From contig JACEHZ010000592.1 of NCBI GenBank assembly GCA_017893485.1, positions 1,116,001 through 1,180,000 on the forward strand: a DNA stretch of 64,000 bases, in the 5' to 3' direction. The position numbers were made by a program, and so were the translations under genes. Below are positions 9,279 to 19,945 of this stretch, in pieces (positions within the stretch are counted from its first letter, which is position 1; the number at the start of each line of letters is the position of its first letter). Under the pieces are notes generated by a model, which did no database searches, was not told the DNA's origin, and worked only from the letters and a program-made list of their open reading frames with translations. The stretch comes from Hemerocallis citrina. Lineage: Eukaryota; Streptophyta; Magnoliopsida; Asparagales; Asphodelaceae.

Positions 9279-12010
9279 TGTAGAACCCCACATTTTCAAA
9301 TATTATTTTAATTATTTGAAAATGAATTTAAATGATTTTTTGAGATTTAATTAATATTTTTTAAGAAATTTATCTTTCGTACACGTGCAATACACGTGCA
9401 AATGACTTTTTAGAAGTTTGAAAAATTAAGATTTCTTTATGAAAAATCATTATTTATTATTTGAGATTTATGTAGTATTTTTCCAGATTTTTCTGAAATT
9501 AATTGATACTATTTGCAATTTTTGAGGAAAGAAGGACTTATTTACAAAATTGACGTTTGTTCGGGTTTAAACGCAAAAGTGGCATTCTGGACGTTTGAGC
9601 AGTATTGGCTGAAGTTTGGACGTATATTTTCTATTAAATCCTAATTTAAATAATATTTGATGGAATTTCAAAACTAATCTATATATATGTAAGTTATATT
9701 TTGGGAAAGGATTATTTTGCAAATTGGGTGAAAACCCTAATATTATATCCGGCATATATAAGGGATTTCCTTTTCCCAGCCGTCATTTTCAATATACAGA
9801 TTCTTGGGATTTGTTTGAGGAACAAGAGAGGATTTTTGGATCTAGCAAGGAGAAAGCTTTTGTGGATTTTTCTTCAAATCAAGGTGAGTGGTTTTGTTTT
9901 GTTTTGCTTTGTTTTGTTGGCTTGTTTGATGAATGACGTAAGACCTTGTTACGCTTGTTTGTGACCATTATACTATTGTTTTGCTAGTCTCCTTGTATGT
10001 ATGATATGGATCTTTTATTTGGATATGAATGACGAGAACACTTGTTGATAAATGGGATTATGTATGAGAAAATAATCAAGATTGTTGAGGAAATATTGAA
10101 TCATTGGAATAGTATTATTGGAAAGCATGTTAAGAATTGATCAGGTTGTGATCGGGTGATTAACATCTAGATCTTATGACTTTTAAGTCAGAATTTGATT
10201 ATGAGTTGAGGAAGAAATTTTGTTAAGAAACCCTAATGGAGGATTAGTGATTTAGATCTTGAGAAATTAAGATTTGAGGAATTGATTGATTGTGTAACGT
10301 ACCCATGATGGGATTATTTGAGAGTTGTTTATTGCCTGGATACAAATTAAATTTTATGATCAATGAACTTCAGAAAACCCCAATTTGATTTTGTGTTCAG
10401 ACCTGTTTTAGAAATCTGTAGCCGACAGTCGACTGGCCTATAGAGCAGCCGACTGGTACGAGCCTACTGTTGTACTTTCAGTCTTTGAGAATTGTTCGGG
10501 ACAGTCGAATTAGACTGCTGTCAGTCGACTGGTCCGCTGTTTGTAACTTTGTTTAGTCCTTTCTGGACAGTCGACCTATGAACCTTTCAGTCGACTTAAA
10601 TACTTAGACTATATTTTTGAGAATTATTGTGATTTGTTTCGGGGCAGTCGACTGATGACTTTCCCTAGTCGACTGATATTGCCTTAGATTATTTTTGTGA
10701 AATTCTGGAGAATCGTCCTCTGGACAGTCGACTTACCTGAGCATGAGTCGACTGGCACTGAGGGATCTGTACATTTGATTTGAGATCTTTGTTCAGTTTT
10801 TGATATTTGTTCAGTATTTGATTTTGAGATATTTGTTCAGTATTTGATTGTGAGATATTCTTTAAGAATATGATTTTGAGATATTCAGTTGAGCCACTCA
10901 GTTAGTGGGATTTTGTTCAGATATTTGTTTTTGAGTCTCTAGAGGTACGTGACCCTAGTATATCGGTGTTGAGATATTTGTTGAGTTATTTGTTGAGGCC
11001 CATTGAGGCGAATTTTCAGTTAATCATATTTTTAGTCCGGTAGGGTACACTACTCTAGGAGATTTTGTTCAGTAACCCAAATTAATAAGGACAGGCATTA
11101 GTAAAGTCATGACGAATGGGAACATGAGTTATGCACCTCAGTAAGGCTTTAGATGTGAGACTCAATCTTCTGAATTATCCAAGTAGTTAACTTGAGATGT
11201 GGGATTTATCTCCTGAATTATCCAGGTAGTTAACCTGAGATGTGAGGTATATCTCCTGAATTATCCAAGTAATTATCTTGAGATGTGGGATTGAACTCCT
11301 GAATTATCAAGGTCGAGGCGACGCTTTTGTGGTATTCTTGTGATAATGAGACTGTGTTTAGATGTGGGAAGATCTCCTGAATTATCCAGGGAATTACCTG
11401 AGATGTGGGATCTATCTCCTGAATGATCAAGCATGGGCAAATTATCATAGTTTATCTTCATCTCTTAGTAGTCATCGTTGTCAGCATTTGGTCATCATGT
11501 TTTCTTGACTCACTTTTCCGCATTTGGATTTCCTGCTTTCCCACACTTGACTTTTGGGTTTTGGATATCACTCGTTGTTTACATTTCTTGCTATTTCACA
11601 CTTTACATCTTTGGTTACTTTTAGTTGGATACTATGTTATAAGTTCATTTATATTTGCTATTTGATTTTTATGCCACTCACACCATTTATGGCTGACCCC
11701 TTTAGTTTGGGGGTTAGGGTTCAACTCTAGCCTCACTTGTTGCAGGTTATTGCCTAGAGTTGGAGAATGGATGCTTGAGTTAGTAGCTTTTGGATAAATG
11801 GACTATTTAGTGTTCAGTGTTGAGTTGTAAAGTCATGTTGAACAAATTTTGAGTTGTTTAGTCTTCCGCTGTGATATGTAAAAGTTTGATTGTGATAAAT
11901 GTTGAAAATTCTAGTAGTGTTTGGTTGTGTTTATTGTTATATTGAAGTGGATCACTGGGAATGTGCCACATATTTTCTAAGCTCTCATATTAGAAATTCG
12001 GGGCGCTACA
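9279..12010 (+). repeat. 3' LTR of the Tekay element (2732 bp)
   Basis: Starts TGTAGAACCCC and ends GGGGCGCTACA, with a 5-bp inverted terminus (TGTAG/CTACA). It contains a cluster of CAGTCGACTG-like words at 10426-10755 and the 50-bp-class tandem repeat at 11150-11432. Position 10687/10688 corresponds to the point where Athila entered the 5' copy. Confidence 0.92.
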
Positions 12011-12793
12011 GCACCGACTTCCAAAGGGATCACAGCTTCGGACCCGTAGGTGAGATTGAAGGGCGACTCTCCTGTGGGGGTCCGTTTCGTAGTGCTGTAA
12101 TTCCACAGTACGTTAGGGAGCTGGTCAACCCATAAGCCTTTAGCGGACTTATCCAGCCTCTTCTTAATACCGGAGAGGATCTGTCGGTTGGCATTTTCTA
12201 CTTGACCATTCGACTGTGGATGGGAGATGGAGGAGAAATGTTGTTGGATGGCGAGGTCTTCACATAGAGCTCGGAATGAGGTTCCTGTAAATTGTGTTCC
12301 ATTGTCGGTTATGAGGATTCGAGGGACGCCAAACCTGCAGATGACGTTCTTCCAAAAGAACTGAAGGACCTTGTTCTCGGTGATTGTAGCCAGGGGCTCG
12401 ACCTCTACCCACTTTGAGAAGTAGTCGGTTGCCACGACTAAGAATTTGAGTTGGCCGGGAGCTGGTGGAAATGGCCCTAGTAAATTCATCCCCCAGATCG
12501 CAAAAGGGATCGGACTTGATAGGGAGGTGAGCTGAGCTTAGGGCAGGCGACGAATGTTGGAATACTTTTGGCAATAGCTGCATTACCGAACGTGTCGTTC
12601 GGCATCTTGTAGGAGGGTAGGCCAGAAATATCTATAATTCAACACCTTTCGGGCGAGGGATCTTGACCCTGAATGTGCTCCGCCTATGCCTTCGTGAAGC
12701 TCCTACAAGGCATATGTGGCTTGTTCTGGGGAGAGACACCTCAAATAAGGCATGCCGTCTACTTGCGTGAAGGAGCATTTGTATAGAACCCCC
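12011..12793 (-). pseudogene. Tat copy 1 integrase, truncated by the Tekay insertion
   Basis: The zinc-binding region is broken by stops at 12703-12705 and twice more before 12489. The catalytic core is still readable, with ATDYFSKW, ITDNGTQFTG and GQVENANRQ supplying the D, D and E residues. The protein ends at LTYGSEAVIPLEVGA, where the Tekay LTR begins at 12010. The homologous integrase of Tat copy 2 continues for another 110 or so residues past this point. Confidence 0.85.
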
Positions 12794-13864
12794 TCAATAA
12801 GGGTGTATCGCTCTGCTAGGGTTCTGATTCGACGAGCTTCCTTGGGGTCTTCGGGGAGGAGCCCATCCCTTAAGAATTCTATCAAGGGTTTCATAATTAT
12901 ATTGAAGTTGGACAGGCAGCGACTCCATTGAGTCGGGAGTTTCATCTTCTATGCTCGGCTTCAAGAGCACTTCAATCAAGACGGTCTGCTCGAGACCTTG
13001 AAGGGAGGAGGAGGCTAGCTTGGAGAGGGCATCTGCTTGGGAATTTTTCTCTCTAGGGATTCGCTGGATGAGTGCTTCTTCAAATTGGGCCATGAGATTT
13101 CGGACCTTGGCTAGATACTTAGCCATTCGGTCATCTCGTGCCTCACACTCGCCCAGGACCAGATTTACGACCAGCTGAGAGTTGCTAAAGATCTGGAGGC
13201 GTTGCGCCCCTGCCTTGCAAGCCATTCCGAGGCCGACTATGAGTGCTTCATACTCCGCTTCATTGTTAAAGGCCTTGAAGTTGATGCAGAGGGAGTATTG
13301 GAGGACGAAGTCATCTGGGCCTGCCAGAATGACCCCGGCTCCACTTCTTTCGTTGCAAGAGGATCCATCTACATATACCGACCAGATAGGAGGCCCATTT
13401 TTTGCTTGGCTGACCTTTGGGATGGTGCTCTCGACGATGAATTCAGCTAAGGCCTGAGCCTTGATCGCGGTCTGAGGCTGGTATGATATGTCATGTTGGC
13501 TCAGCTTAATAGACCACTTCATGAGGCGATCGGAGGTCTCCGGCTTGTGAAGGACTTGCTTCAACGGTTGGTCGGTAAGAACAACCACCGAGTGGAACTG
13601 GAAATACGGGCGAAGCTTTCTTGATGCCATGACTAAGGCGTATGCCATCTTTTCTAACCTTGGGTAGCGGAGCTCGCCATCCTGAAGTACCTTGCTCACA
13701 TAATAGATGGGCTTTTGAGTCCTATCTTCTTCCTTCACGAAGACAGCGCTGAGGGTCTGCTCAGAGGCGGCTAAGTAGAGGCAGAGGGTTTCCCCGGGGA
13801 TAGGTTTGCTGAGGAGAGGGGGGTTGACCAGATAAGCTTTTAGCTGGTCGAATGAATCTTATTG
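12794..13864 (-). pseudogene. Tat copy 1 RNase H plus archaeal-type RNase H
   Basis: The first part (PIYYVSKVLQDGELRYPRLE, LTDQPLKQVLHKPETSDRL) is the RNase H next to RT. The second RNase H (WSVYVDGSSCNERSGAGVIL, NNEAEYEALIVGL, REKNSQADALSKLAS) is the extra domain of Tat elements. Two stops, TAG at 13865-13867 and TAA at 13859-13861, separate it from RT in the same frame. A frameshift near 12900 separates it from the integrase. Confidence 0.85.
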
Positions 13865-15826
13865 CTACTGACCCCACTCGAAGCCTTTAGCCCCCCTGAG
13901 AGCCTTGAAGAAGGGAAGACACTTCTCCCCTGACTTAGAAAGGAAGTGCCCTATGGCAGCGAGGCGGCCCGTTAGCTTCTGAACATCTTTCACATTCTTG
14001 GGAGGAGCCATGTCCAATATGGCCTTGATCTTCTCGGGGTTGGCTTCGATTCCTCTTTGGCTGACCATGAATCCTAAGATTTTCCCCGACGAGACTCCGA
14101 ACACACACTTGTTCGGATTGAGCCTCATATCATGCTTCCTGAGTACATCGAACGCCTCTTGTAGATCGGCCACATGATCGGCCCCATGAATGCTCTTCAC
14201 GAGCATATCATCAACATATACCTCCATATTGCGGCCAATTTGATTTTGAAAAACTTTGTTTACGAGGCGTTGATAAGTGGCACCTGCATTCTTCAACCCG
14301 AACGGCATAACCCTGTAGCAGTAGAGGCCCTGATCGGTAACAAAGAAGGTCTTCGGGATATCCGGGGGAAACATGCAGATTTGATTGTATCCGGAAAAAG
14401 CGTCCATGAAGCTGAGAAGTTCATGGCCCGAAGTGGCGTCAATCAGGGTGTCGATACTTGGGAGAGGGAATGGATCTTAAGGACAGGCTTTATTTAGGTC
14501 GGTGAATTCGATGCATATTCTCCAACTTCCGTTGAACTTCTTTACCATAACCACATTGGAGAGCCATTCAGGGTAATTGACCTTTTGTATGAACCTAGCC
14601 TTAAGAAGCTTGTCCATCTCTTCTTTTATAGCTTGTTGACGCTCGGGAGCAAACTTGCGCCTCTTCTGTTGGACCGGTTTGGACCCCGGAGCAACGCTGA
14701 GGTGGTGGACTAGGAGCTCTTCGGAGATTCCTGGCATGTTGGCTGCCGACCATACAAAGAGGTCGTGGTTCTTTCTAATGCACTGGACTGTGTCAGAGCA
14801 TAGGGCAGATGGGAGGGTCTTGCTGATGAAGAACTTACGGGTTGGATCCTGCTCAGAGAAGAGCACTTCCTCCAATTCATCCACCGGCTCTGACGTTGGT
14901 CGAACACTCTCTTGGGGGATTTCTAGAGTTTCGAGAGAGAGGACTGGACCACCAGTAGAAGTCACGTAGCATTTGCGGGCTATTTCTTGACTGTCCTTAA
15001 CTTCCCCCACCCCTGCCCGGGTGGGGAACTTCATATAGAGGTGATAAGCCGAAGGGACGGCTTCTAGAGCAGCAAGGCCGGGCCATCCTAAGATCACATT
15101 ATACGCAGCTGGGACGTTGACGACCATGAAGTCCATCGGCTCCGTTCGGGTAGTAGAAGTTTTGCTAGCAGTTATGTCGAGGGTGATCACCCCTTCAATA
15201 GTCACTGGCACTCCCGTGAACCCGTGGAGCATGTAGCCGGCGGGCTTGAGCCTGCCTCGGGATAGCTTGAGCCCTCGGAAAGCCGCGAGGAAGAGGATGT
15301 TAACGGAGCTCCCATTGTCCACCAAGATCCTTTCCACTTTAAAGTTTGCCATATGGAGGTTGATCACAAGTGCATCACAATGGGGGGTCCTGACCCCTTC
15401 GAGATCTTCGTCTGAGAATGTGACTGGAACTCCGAGGCCTTTAGGGGGAGGGGTGCCGTGAACCGAATTGACTTCCCTTATGAAAGCCTTTAGAGAGGAG
15501 TTGGAGGAGCCCTCCATAGGGCCCCCGTGAATAAGATGCAGGCTACGCTCCTCTTCGAATTCGGGAGTCTTATCGCATCGTTCGGGACGCTTGTTAGCCC
15601 CCCAAGGCGGAGGAGGAGGGAGATCAGTTCGGTCTTTTCCTCTCACAAATTTGGCAAGCTGCCCCCTCTGGATGAGGGCCTCAATCTCGTTCTTCAAGGC
15701 CCGACAATCATTGGTGTCGTGGCCATGGTCCCGGTGATAGCGACACCACTTTTCTTTATCCCTCTTCTTGGGAGGGGTGTTCATCTTCGGGGCAGGAGGT
15801 ATGACCCCTTCCTTCTCAACCTCCAT
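13865..15826 (-). pseudogene. Tat copy 1 gag C-terminus, protease and reverse transcriptase
   Basis: From 15826 the frame encodes a zinc knuckle-like motif (CRYHRDHGHDTNDC) and LHLIHGGPM. It continues with the protease core VDNGSSVNILFL, where DNG replaces the usual DT/SG, as is normal in Tat. The RT follows, with ICIEFTDLNKACP, a TAA stop at 14477-14479, then FMDAFSGYNQI and the catalytic VYVDDMLVKS. Apart from that nonsense change the frame is continuous through RT. Confidence 0.85.
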
Positions 15827-17396
15827 GAAAATGGTGAAAATATTGGTGTTAAGAGGAGTGAATTTCTCGAACCTGGGGGGAAGGCGGCGCTAACCGCCAT
15901 TGTCCTTCTGGAGCTTCTTGGCTCCCTCTTCTTCAGTTGCCTTTCTTTTTGTTCCGGAGGCAGATCCCTCAAAGTTGGGGAGATACTCAGCTTCTTCGGC
16001 CCGAATGTATTTCTCACTTCTAAGAAGGAGGTCGGTGAAATTCTGTGGGGGCTTCTTGGCGAGGGAGGAGCAAAGGCTAGAGTTGAGGACATTTGATTGA
16101 AAGGCAGCCGCTGCAACTGACTGGTCGAGGGAGGCGATGGATCTAACTTCCGCGGTGAACCTCTTCACATAATCTCTTAGCTTCTCACCCTTCTTCTGCC
16201 TGAGGTAGAGTAATGAGATACTGGTCTTCTCCGTGCGCCGGCTACTCACAAAATGGGTGACGAAGAGAGTTTCGAACTGTTCAAAGGAGAATATGGAGGA
16301 TGAGGCGAGGCGAGGCGAGAGTACTATTCCCGAGCCGACCCCTTAAGAGTGGCGGGGAAGGTTTTGCACAGCAGAGCATCGGAAGCTTGGTGGATTAGCA
16401 TGAGGGTCATAAAGCTTTCGATGTGGTCCCCGGGGTCTGACTCCCCCGAGTAAGTCTCGAATTGCGGGGGCTTGAAACCTGCTGGAACAGGCGCTTCCAT
16501 GATGGTTCGAGAGAAGGGAGGTCTGCTCGGGCGGAGAGCCCTTCCTCTTAGCTCTTCTTCCTTGTCCATTCGGCCGAGGCGCCTCTCCATCTCGTGGAGA
16601 CGGCGATAGAGTGCATCGTCCCTTTGACGGTAGTCAAATGAGCCTTTGGACTACGACGACGGTGGCTCCGGGAGCGGCGAGGACTAGGAATGTGATGTTG
16701 GTTGCTAGGAACCGGGGGAGGAGTGCGGGACCGATGACGAGGGCTTTGGACCGGAGGAGGAGTGGGAACCCTCTGAGCATTGTCATTGTTGGACCGGAGG
16801 TTGAGGGCTTGCAGAACAGTTGCTTGGAATTGTTGGAACTCGGCACGGGTGATGGGTGCCTCATCGTTCCTCAGAGGCTGCCGACCAGCAGGAGAATGGG
16901 GTCTTCTCCTATGGTGCCCAAAGGACTCTCTTCGCCCTCTTCGAGTAGGGGACCTTCTGTAGTCTCGGCGATGAGGAGATCGCTCATTTGGACGTTGCTG
17001 GCGGGGGGCTCCCTCTCGGGCCCGCCTTTCATCCAAACGGCGGCGAAGATCCTCTTCTTTCTGCCGACTGAGGATGGTGTTGCGAAGATCGGAAGCTCGG
17101 GGATTATGGGATGCCATAGAATCGGAAGAGGGGTTGTGTATGGAGACGCGGTCCTGATGGAAAGGTTGCTTATGGGGATTGGGATGCGAGGCCCCCGCAT
17201 CGGCGTTCTGCGGCTCGGGGGGACCCCGAGGAGGTTGAAGATTCTGGGGAGGAGGTTGGTCCTGCTAGAGAGGGTCCTCAGCTTGAGGAGGAAGTTGCCC
17301 CTGCTGTTGAACGTGTTGGAGTGGGACCTCATGTTGCGGATCAACGAGATTGGGTCCTTGGTTGGACCCTCTGGATCTTACTTTCCTTTGAGACAT
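15827..17396 (-). pseudogene. Tat copy 1 Gag, multiply frameshifted
   Basis: The likely start is the ATG at 17396 (MSQRKVRSRGSNQG), stopped early near 17266. A later piece (17117-16548) is Arg/Ser/Pro-rich. The gag fold is split between 16590-16324 (PPQFETYSGESDPGDHIESF) and 16249-15890 (LYLRQKKGEKLRDYVKRFTA). At least three frame breaks are needed to explain it. It shows the capsid region that Tat copy 2 lacks. Confidence 0.75.
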
Positions 17397-17450
17397 GGCT
17401 GGGAAAGATCTGATCTTCGGGAAGAGGAAGGGTTGCTATTCGTGGTGTTT

Positions 17451-17466
17451 CCCACAGACGACGCCA
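17451..17466 (-). promoter_or_regulatory. Primer-binding site of Tat copy 1
   Basis: On the minus strand TGGCGTCGTCTGTGGG, one base off the TGGCGCCGTCTGTGGG of Tat copy 2. It lies just inside the LTR edge at 17470. Confidence 0.8.
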
Positions 17467-17469
17467 ATC

Positions 17470-18062
17470 TGTTACCGCTAAATCTGGTATGGGGGAAAAC
17501 AGATAGTATTTGTGGATTCTTAAGGAAAACTGGATAACAACACTTAACCTTTCCGCCGGAGTTTGATCATTGACTCCCACCGTTCACCTGCAAAAAGTGC
17601 GAGACACCGGGGTTGATCTCGGCGACGCACCCTCCGACGCTAAAGTCAGTAATCAGGAAGATTATGAAAGAGCGTCAATTGGCAAAAGATTGATTACCTC
17701 TTAATGGTGGTGGATGGGGTATTTATAGCCGCCTTTGGGATCAAATTAGGAATGTAATCCCTATGATTAGATAAGGAATGTAATCCCTAATTCCCAGTGG
17801 AAGGATAGATATGAATCAGGGCCGTTGATTAGTATTAATCAGAAATCCTAATTCTATTCTGCTGGACCGGGTTTGTTGCGGGTTGAAACCCGCACCTAGT
17901 TGAGATGGATCCGTTCGCGGGTCAGTGGGTCTTTGGGGAGAAGATCGGTACCCGCTTCAAACCCGTTTGTAAGTGAAATTACCATTTTACCCCTAGGGTT
18001 TAAGATTCGCGCCCGATTTGGATGGTTCCGATTTAACCTTATTTTTAGCCATATCAGACTTC
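17470..18062 (-). repeat. 5' LTR of Tat copy 1 (outer edge approximate)
   Basis: One edge (TGTTACCGC on the plus strand) is fixed by the primer-binding site. A minus-strand TATA box, CTATAAATAC (17719-17728), sits where the matching CTATAAATAC occurs in the LTR of Tat copy 2. The outer edge is placed before MITE-type sequence that begins near 18070. Confidence 0.6.
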
Positions 18063-18065
18063 ATA

Positions 18066-18304
18066 TAAGCTTTGGTCGCTAATAGGAATAGAGACAACAA
18101 ACAAAAGTTTCAATTTTTTTTTAAAAATAGAGGCCGCTATTCCTATTAGTGATCTCTAAATGAAACATGCCGCTAATGAGAATAGCGGCCACTACCGAGT
18201 ACCGATGTCGCACCATAGTCCATAGTCCACGAGCGTTAATAGTTTCGAAACTGGCCCATAATCGCAAATATTTTCAAAAAGTGACATAGTACGGCAAAAA
18301 ATTA
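18066..18304. mobile_element. Partial MULE-type MITE, family A (right part)
   Basis: Contains AATAGCGGCC, CTATTAGTG and the terminal motif ATATTTTCAAAAAGTG, then TAGTACGGCAAAAAATT. These are the same terminal words as the family A MITE ending at 47023. Its left half is missing because Tat copy 1 lies there; the missing half should be left of the window. Its right end abuts the proteasome gene fragment. Confidence 0.65.
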
Positions 18305-18312
18305 TACTATTT

Positions 18313-18331
18313 TTTCTCTCACCACCTTCTG
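18313..18331 (+). pseudogene. PAB-like first coding piece (SLTTF)
   Basis: TCTCTCACCACCTTCTG encodes SLTTF just before PSGK, as in alpha-2 subunits, and is followed by GT. The stretch is pyrimidine-rich, so a chance match is possible. The start codon should lie upstream but MITE sequence is there instead. Confidence 0.45.
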
Positions 18332-18428
18332 GTTCGAATTTTCTCTTCAACCCTGTTACTTCATCTTTTTCTTTCTTACTTTCAAACCCTAACTCTTATT
18401 AGTCTGATGTCCAACTTATGACTTGCAG

Positions 18429-18505
18429 CCCTTCAGGGAAGCTCGTCCAGATCGACCACGCCCTCACAGCCGTCGGATCCGGCCAAACTTCTCTCGGAAT
18501 TAATG
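18429..18505 (+). pseudogene. PAB-like exon (PSGKLVQIDHALTAVGSG)
   Basis: Preceded by TTGCAG and followed by GTATGC. It encodes PSGKLVQIDHALTAVGSGQT, then SLGIN, the most conserved N-terminal block of proteasome alpha-2. The next intron runs 8.3 kb to 26825. Confidence 0.85.
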
Positions 18506-19160
18506 GTATGCAAACCCCTCTTAAGCTATTAGAATTTGATGAACATGTGAATTAGATGTTCAATGCCCAATTCGTTTATTTATTTCGGGTTGTTTGATTA
18601 TTGTTAAGGCCTGTAAATCCAATTTCTGAACCTGAATAAGTCATATACTTGATGTTTTTTTTATTGGCACAAAAAACTGCGAGTGTGTTTTTGCGCTCAG
18701 TTGAACGTTGGTAGAGTGGCTGTTAGTTCGCTTCTCATGTTGAATAGGATATGTATGTGTGGTTTAGTCACTTATTGTGGTTGGTCAGATTTGTTCTAGA
18801 GGATTTGTAGCACTAGAGAACATCGAGTGTGGGACGTTATGCCTAGGTGGGCAACCGTTTTGTAAATAATTTTATAAATTATTTTGCGTTGAAAAGTGCA
18901 TATCGTTTCTATAAATTTCAAAGAAAATCAGAAAACTGTGGAAAAGAAGTTGCTAACAAATGTTAGTAGCTGAAGTAAAATTTTTGGGATTAATGAGGTA
19001 GTGTTTGGCCCAGCTTAAAATTAGCTTAGCTTCTCCTTTAGAAGGAGAAGCTGGGCCAAACATATATTTTGAAAAGCTCTACAAAAAGAGAAGTAGCTTT
19101 TTTTTATGAAGAAAAAGGAGCTCTAAAAGAAGCTACCAAGATCTACTTCTAGCTTCTAGA

Positions 19161-19418
19161 TCAAAACCAACAAAGAAAAAAACAAATCAAAACCCAACTC
19201 TCCCCTTCTTCTTCCTCCATCGTCAGCTCATCAAGAGAGAAAACTCGAAGATTATGAGCTCTCTCCTCATACAAAGCAGGAATACTTTGCTGCGAAGCAG
19301 TGGAACCTGATGACTTGCTGGTTCCTGCGTTTGAAGTAGGATTGGAAGAAGGTGTGGACTTGGGTTGAGATCTTTGCTGTTGGGTAGAACTGGATTTGAA
19401 GAAGCCAAAACACCCCAT
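19161..19418 (-). pseudogene. Captured 5' fragment of a receptor-like cytoplasmic kinase gene (RLCK VII/PBL-like)
   Basis: The frame opens with ATG at 19418 and encodes MGCFGFFKSSS, a Ser/Thr/Gln-rich linker, then ALYEERAHNLRVFSLDEL. This layout, with Cys near the N-terminus and a HNLRVFS-DEL block just before the kinase domain, is that of PBL19/PCRK-type cytoplasmic kinases in plant immunity. Similarity stops at 19224, exactly before the kinase domain would start; the remaining 21 codons are unrelated. It lies wholly inside a TIR element, so it looks like a captured exon. Expression and function are unknown. Confidence 0.6.
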
Positions 19419-19707
19419 TTTTTTTAAAATTTTTTTTTTATATATAAGAAGAGCTCACAAGATCATATATTTTTTGTGGAGTGAGGAAGAAGGAAGAAAA
19501 CCCAGATGGAAAAGTATATAAATTAATGGAGTGAAAAAGGGATCAATTGAGAGGACCCAGATGAGGAAATGAGATAACAAGGAGAACCCACTTGAAGAAA
19601 CGGGGCAACATGAAGAAAACCCAGATGGAATAAATAGAAATCAGGATTGAGAAGTTGAATTCTAAAAACAGAAAATCGGGATTAGGGATTTGGTGAAGAT
19701 GGTGGGG

Positions 19708-19749
19708 ATTAGGGATTAGGGATTAGGGATTAGGGATTAGGGATTAGGG
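19708..19749 (+). repeat. (ATTAGGG)n, about six copies
   Basis: A 7-bp tandem array one base different from the plant telomere unit TTTAGGG. Copies of GGGATTTGGTGAAGATG flank both sides, which suggests local duplication and not a telomere remnant. Confidence 0.85.
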
Positions 19750-19945
19750 ATTTGGTGAAGATGATGTATAAAAGTAGCTTTTAATTGATATATGCCAAAC
19801 AACTTCTAGCTTAAAAGTAGCTTTAAAGTTAAAAAAAAAGCTGACTATCCAAACAGCTTCAACTTTTAATTTCAAAGCTGTACTTTCTAGCTTCTCCTTC
19901 TGAAGTAGCTTTAAAGCTAAAAAAGCTAGGCCAAACGCACCCTGA

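Larger units (their letters stand above)
3006..12010 (+). mobile_element. Tekay-lineage chromovirus (Ty3/gypsy), nearly complete
   Basis: The parts in order are: truncated 5' LTR (3006-4327), tRNA-Met primer-binding site (4333), gag (4576-5673), protease-RT-RNase H-integrase-chromodomain (5758-9070), polypurine tract (about 9266-9278) and a full 3' LTR (9279-12010). The missing left 1.4 kb of the 5' LTR lies beyond the Athila insertion, off the left edge. Over the 1322 shared bases of the LTRs I count about 5 substitutions and one 1-nt indel, roughly 0.4%, which means a very recent insertion. It interrupts the integrase of the Tat element at 12010/12011, so the predicted 5-bp target duplication is GCACC (12011-12015). 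Confidence 0.92.
12011..18062 (-). mobile_element. Old Tat-lineage Ty3/gypsy element (Tat copy 1), interrupted by Tekay
   Basis: On the minus strand: 5' LTR (17470 to about 18062), primer-binding site (17451-17466), gag (17396-15827), protease/RT/RNase H/second RNase H (15826-12794) and integrase (to 12011), where the Tekay 3' LTR cuts in. The second, archaeal-type RNase H and the protease motif DNGSS are typical of the Tat/Ogre/Retand group. Many stops and frameshifts show that it is much older than the Tekay element. The rest of the integrase and the 3' LTR must lie left of the window. The outer LTR edge is approximate because no partner LTR is available. Confidence 0.85.
18997..19942. mobile_element. 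MITE-like TIR element carrying a host gene fragment
   Basis: The ends are GGTAGTGTTTGGCC and GGCCAAACGCACCC (11 of 14 positions inverted matches). Both flanks have TGA, which could be a 3-bp target duplication as in PIF/Harbinger, though that family prefers TTA/TAA. Subterminal words such as AAGTAGCTTT and AGCTTCTCCTT recur in both ends. The middle holds the kinase fragment (19161-19418) and an ATTAGGG array. Confidence 0.65.

Noticed and set aside
16611..17537. 308-codon plus-strand open frame opposite Tat copy 1 gag
   Set aside because: It mirrors the Arg/Ser-rich gag region on the minus strand and has no known domain or promoter; unlike the antisense gene of Tat copy 2 it overlaps gag itself.
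19708..19749. Telomere or interstitial telomeric repeat
   Set aside because: The unit is ATTAGGG instead of TTTAGGG, only about six copies, with flanking duplicates typical of replication slippage.
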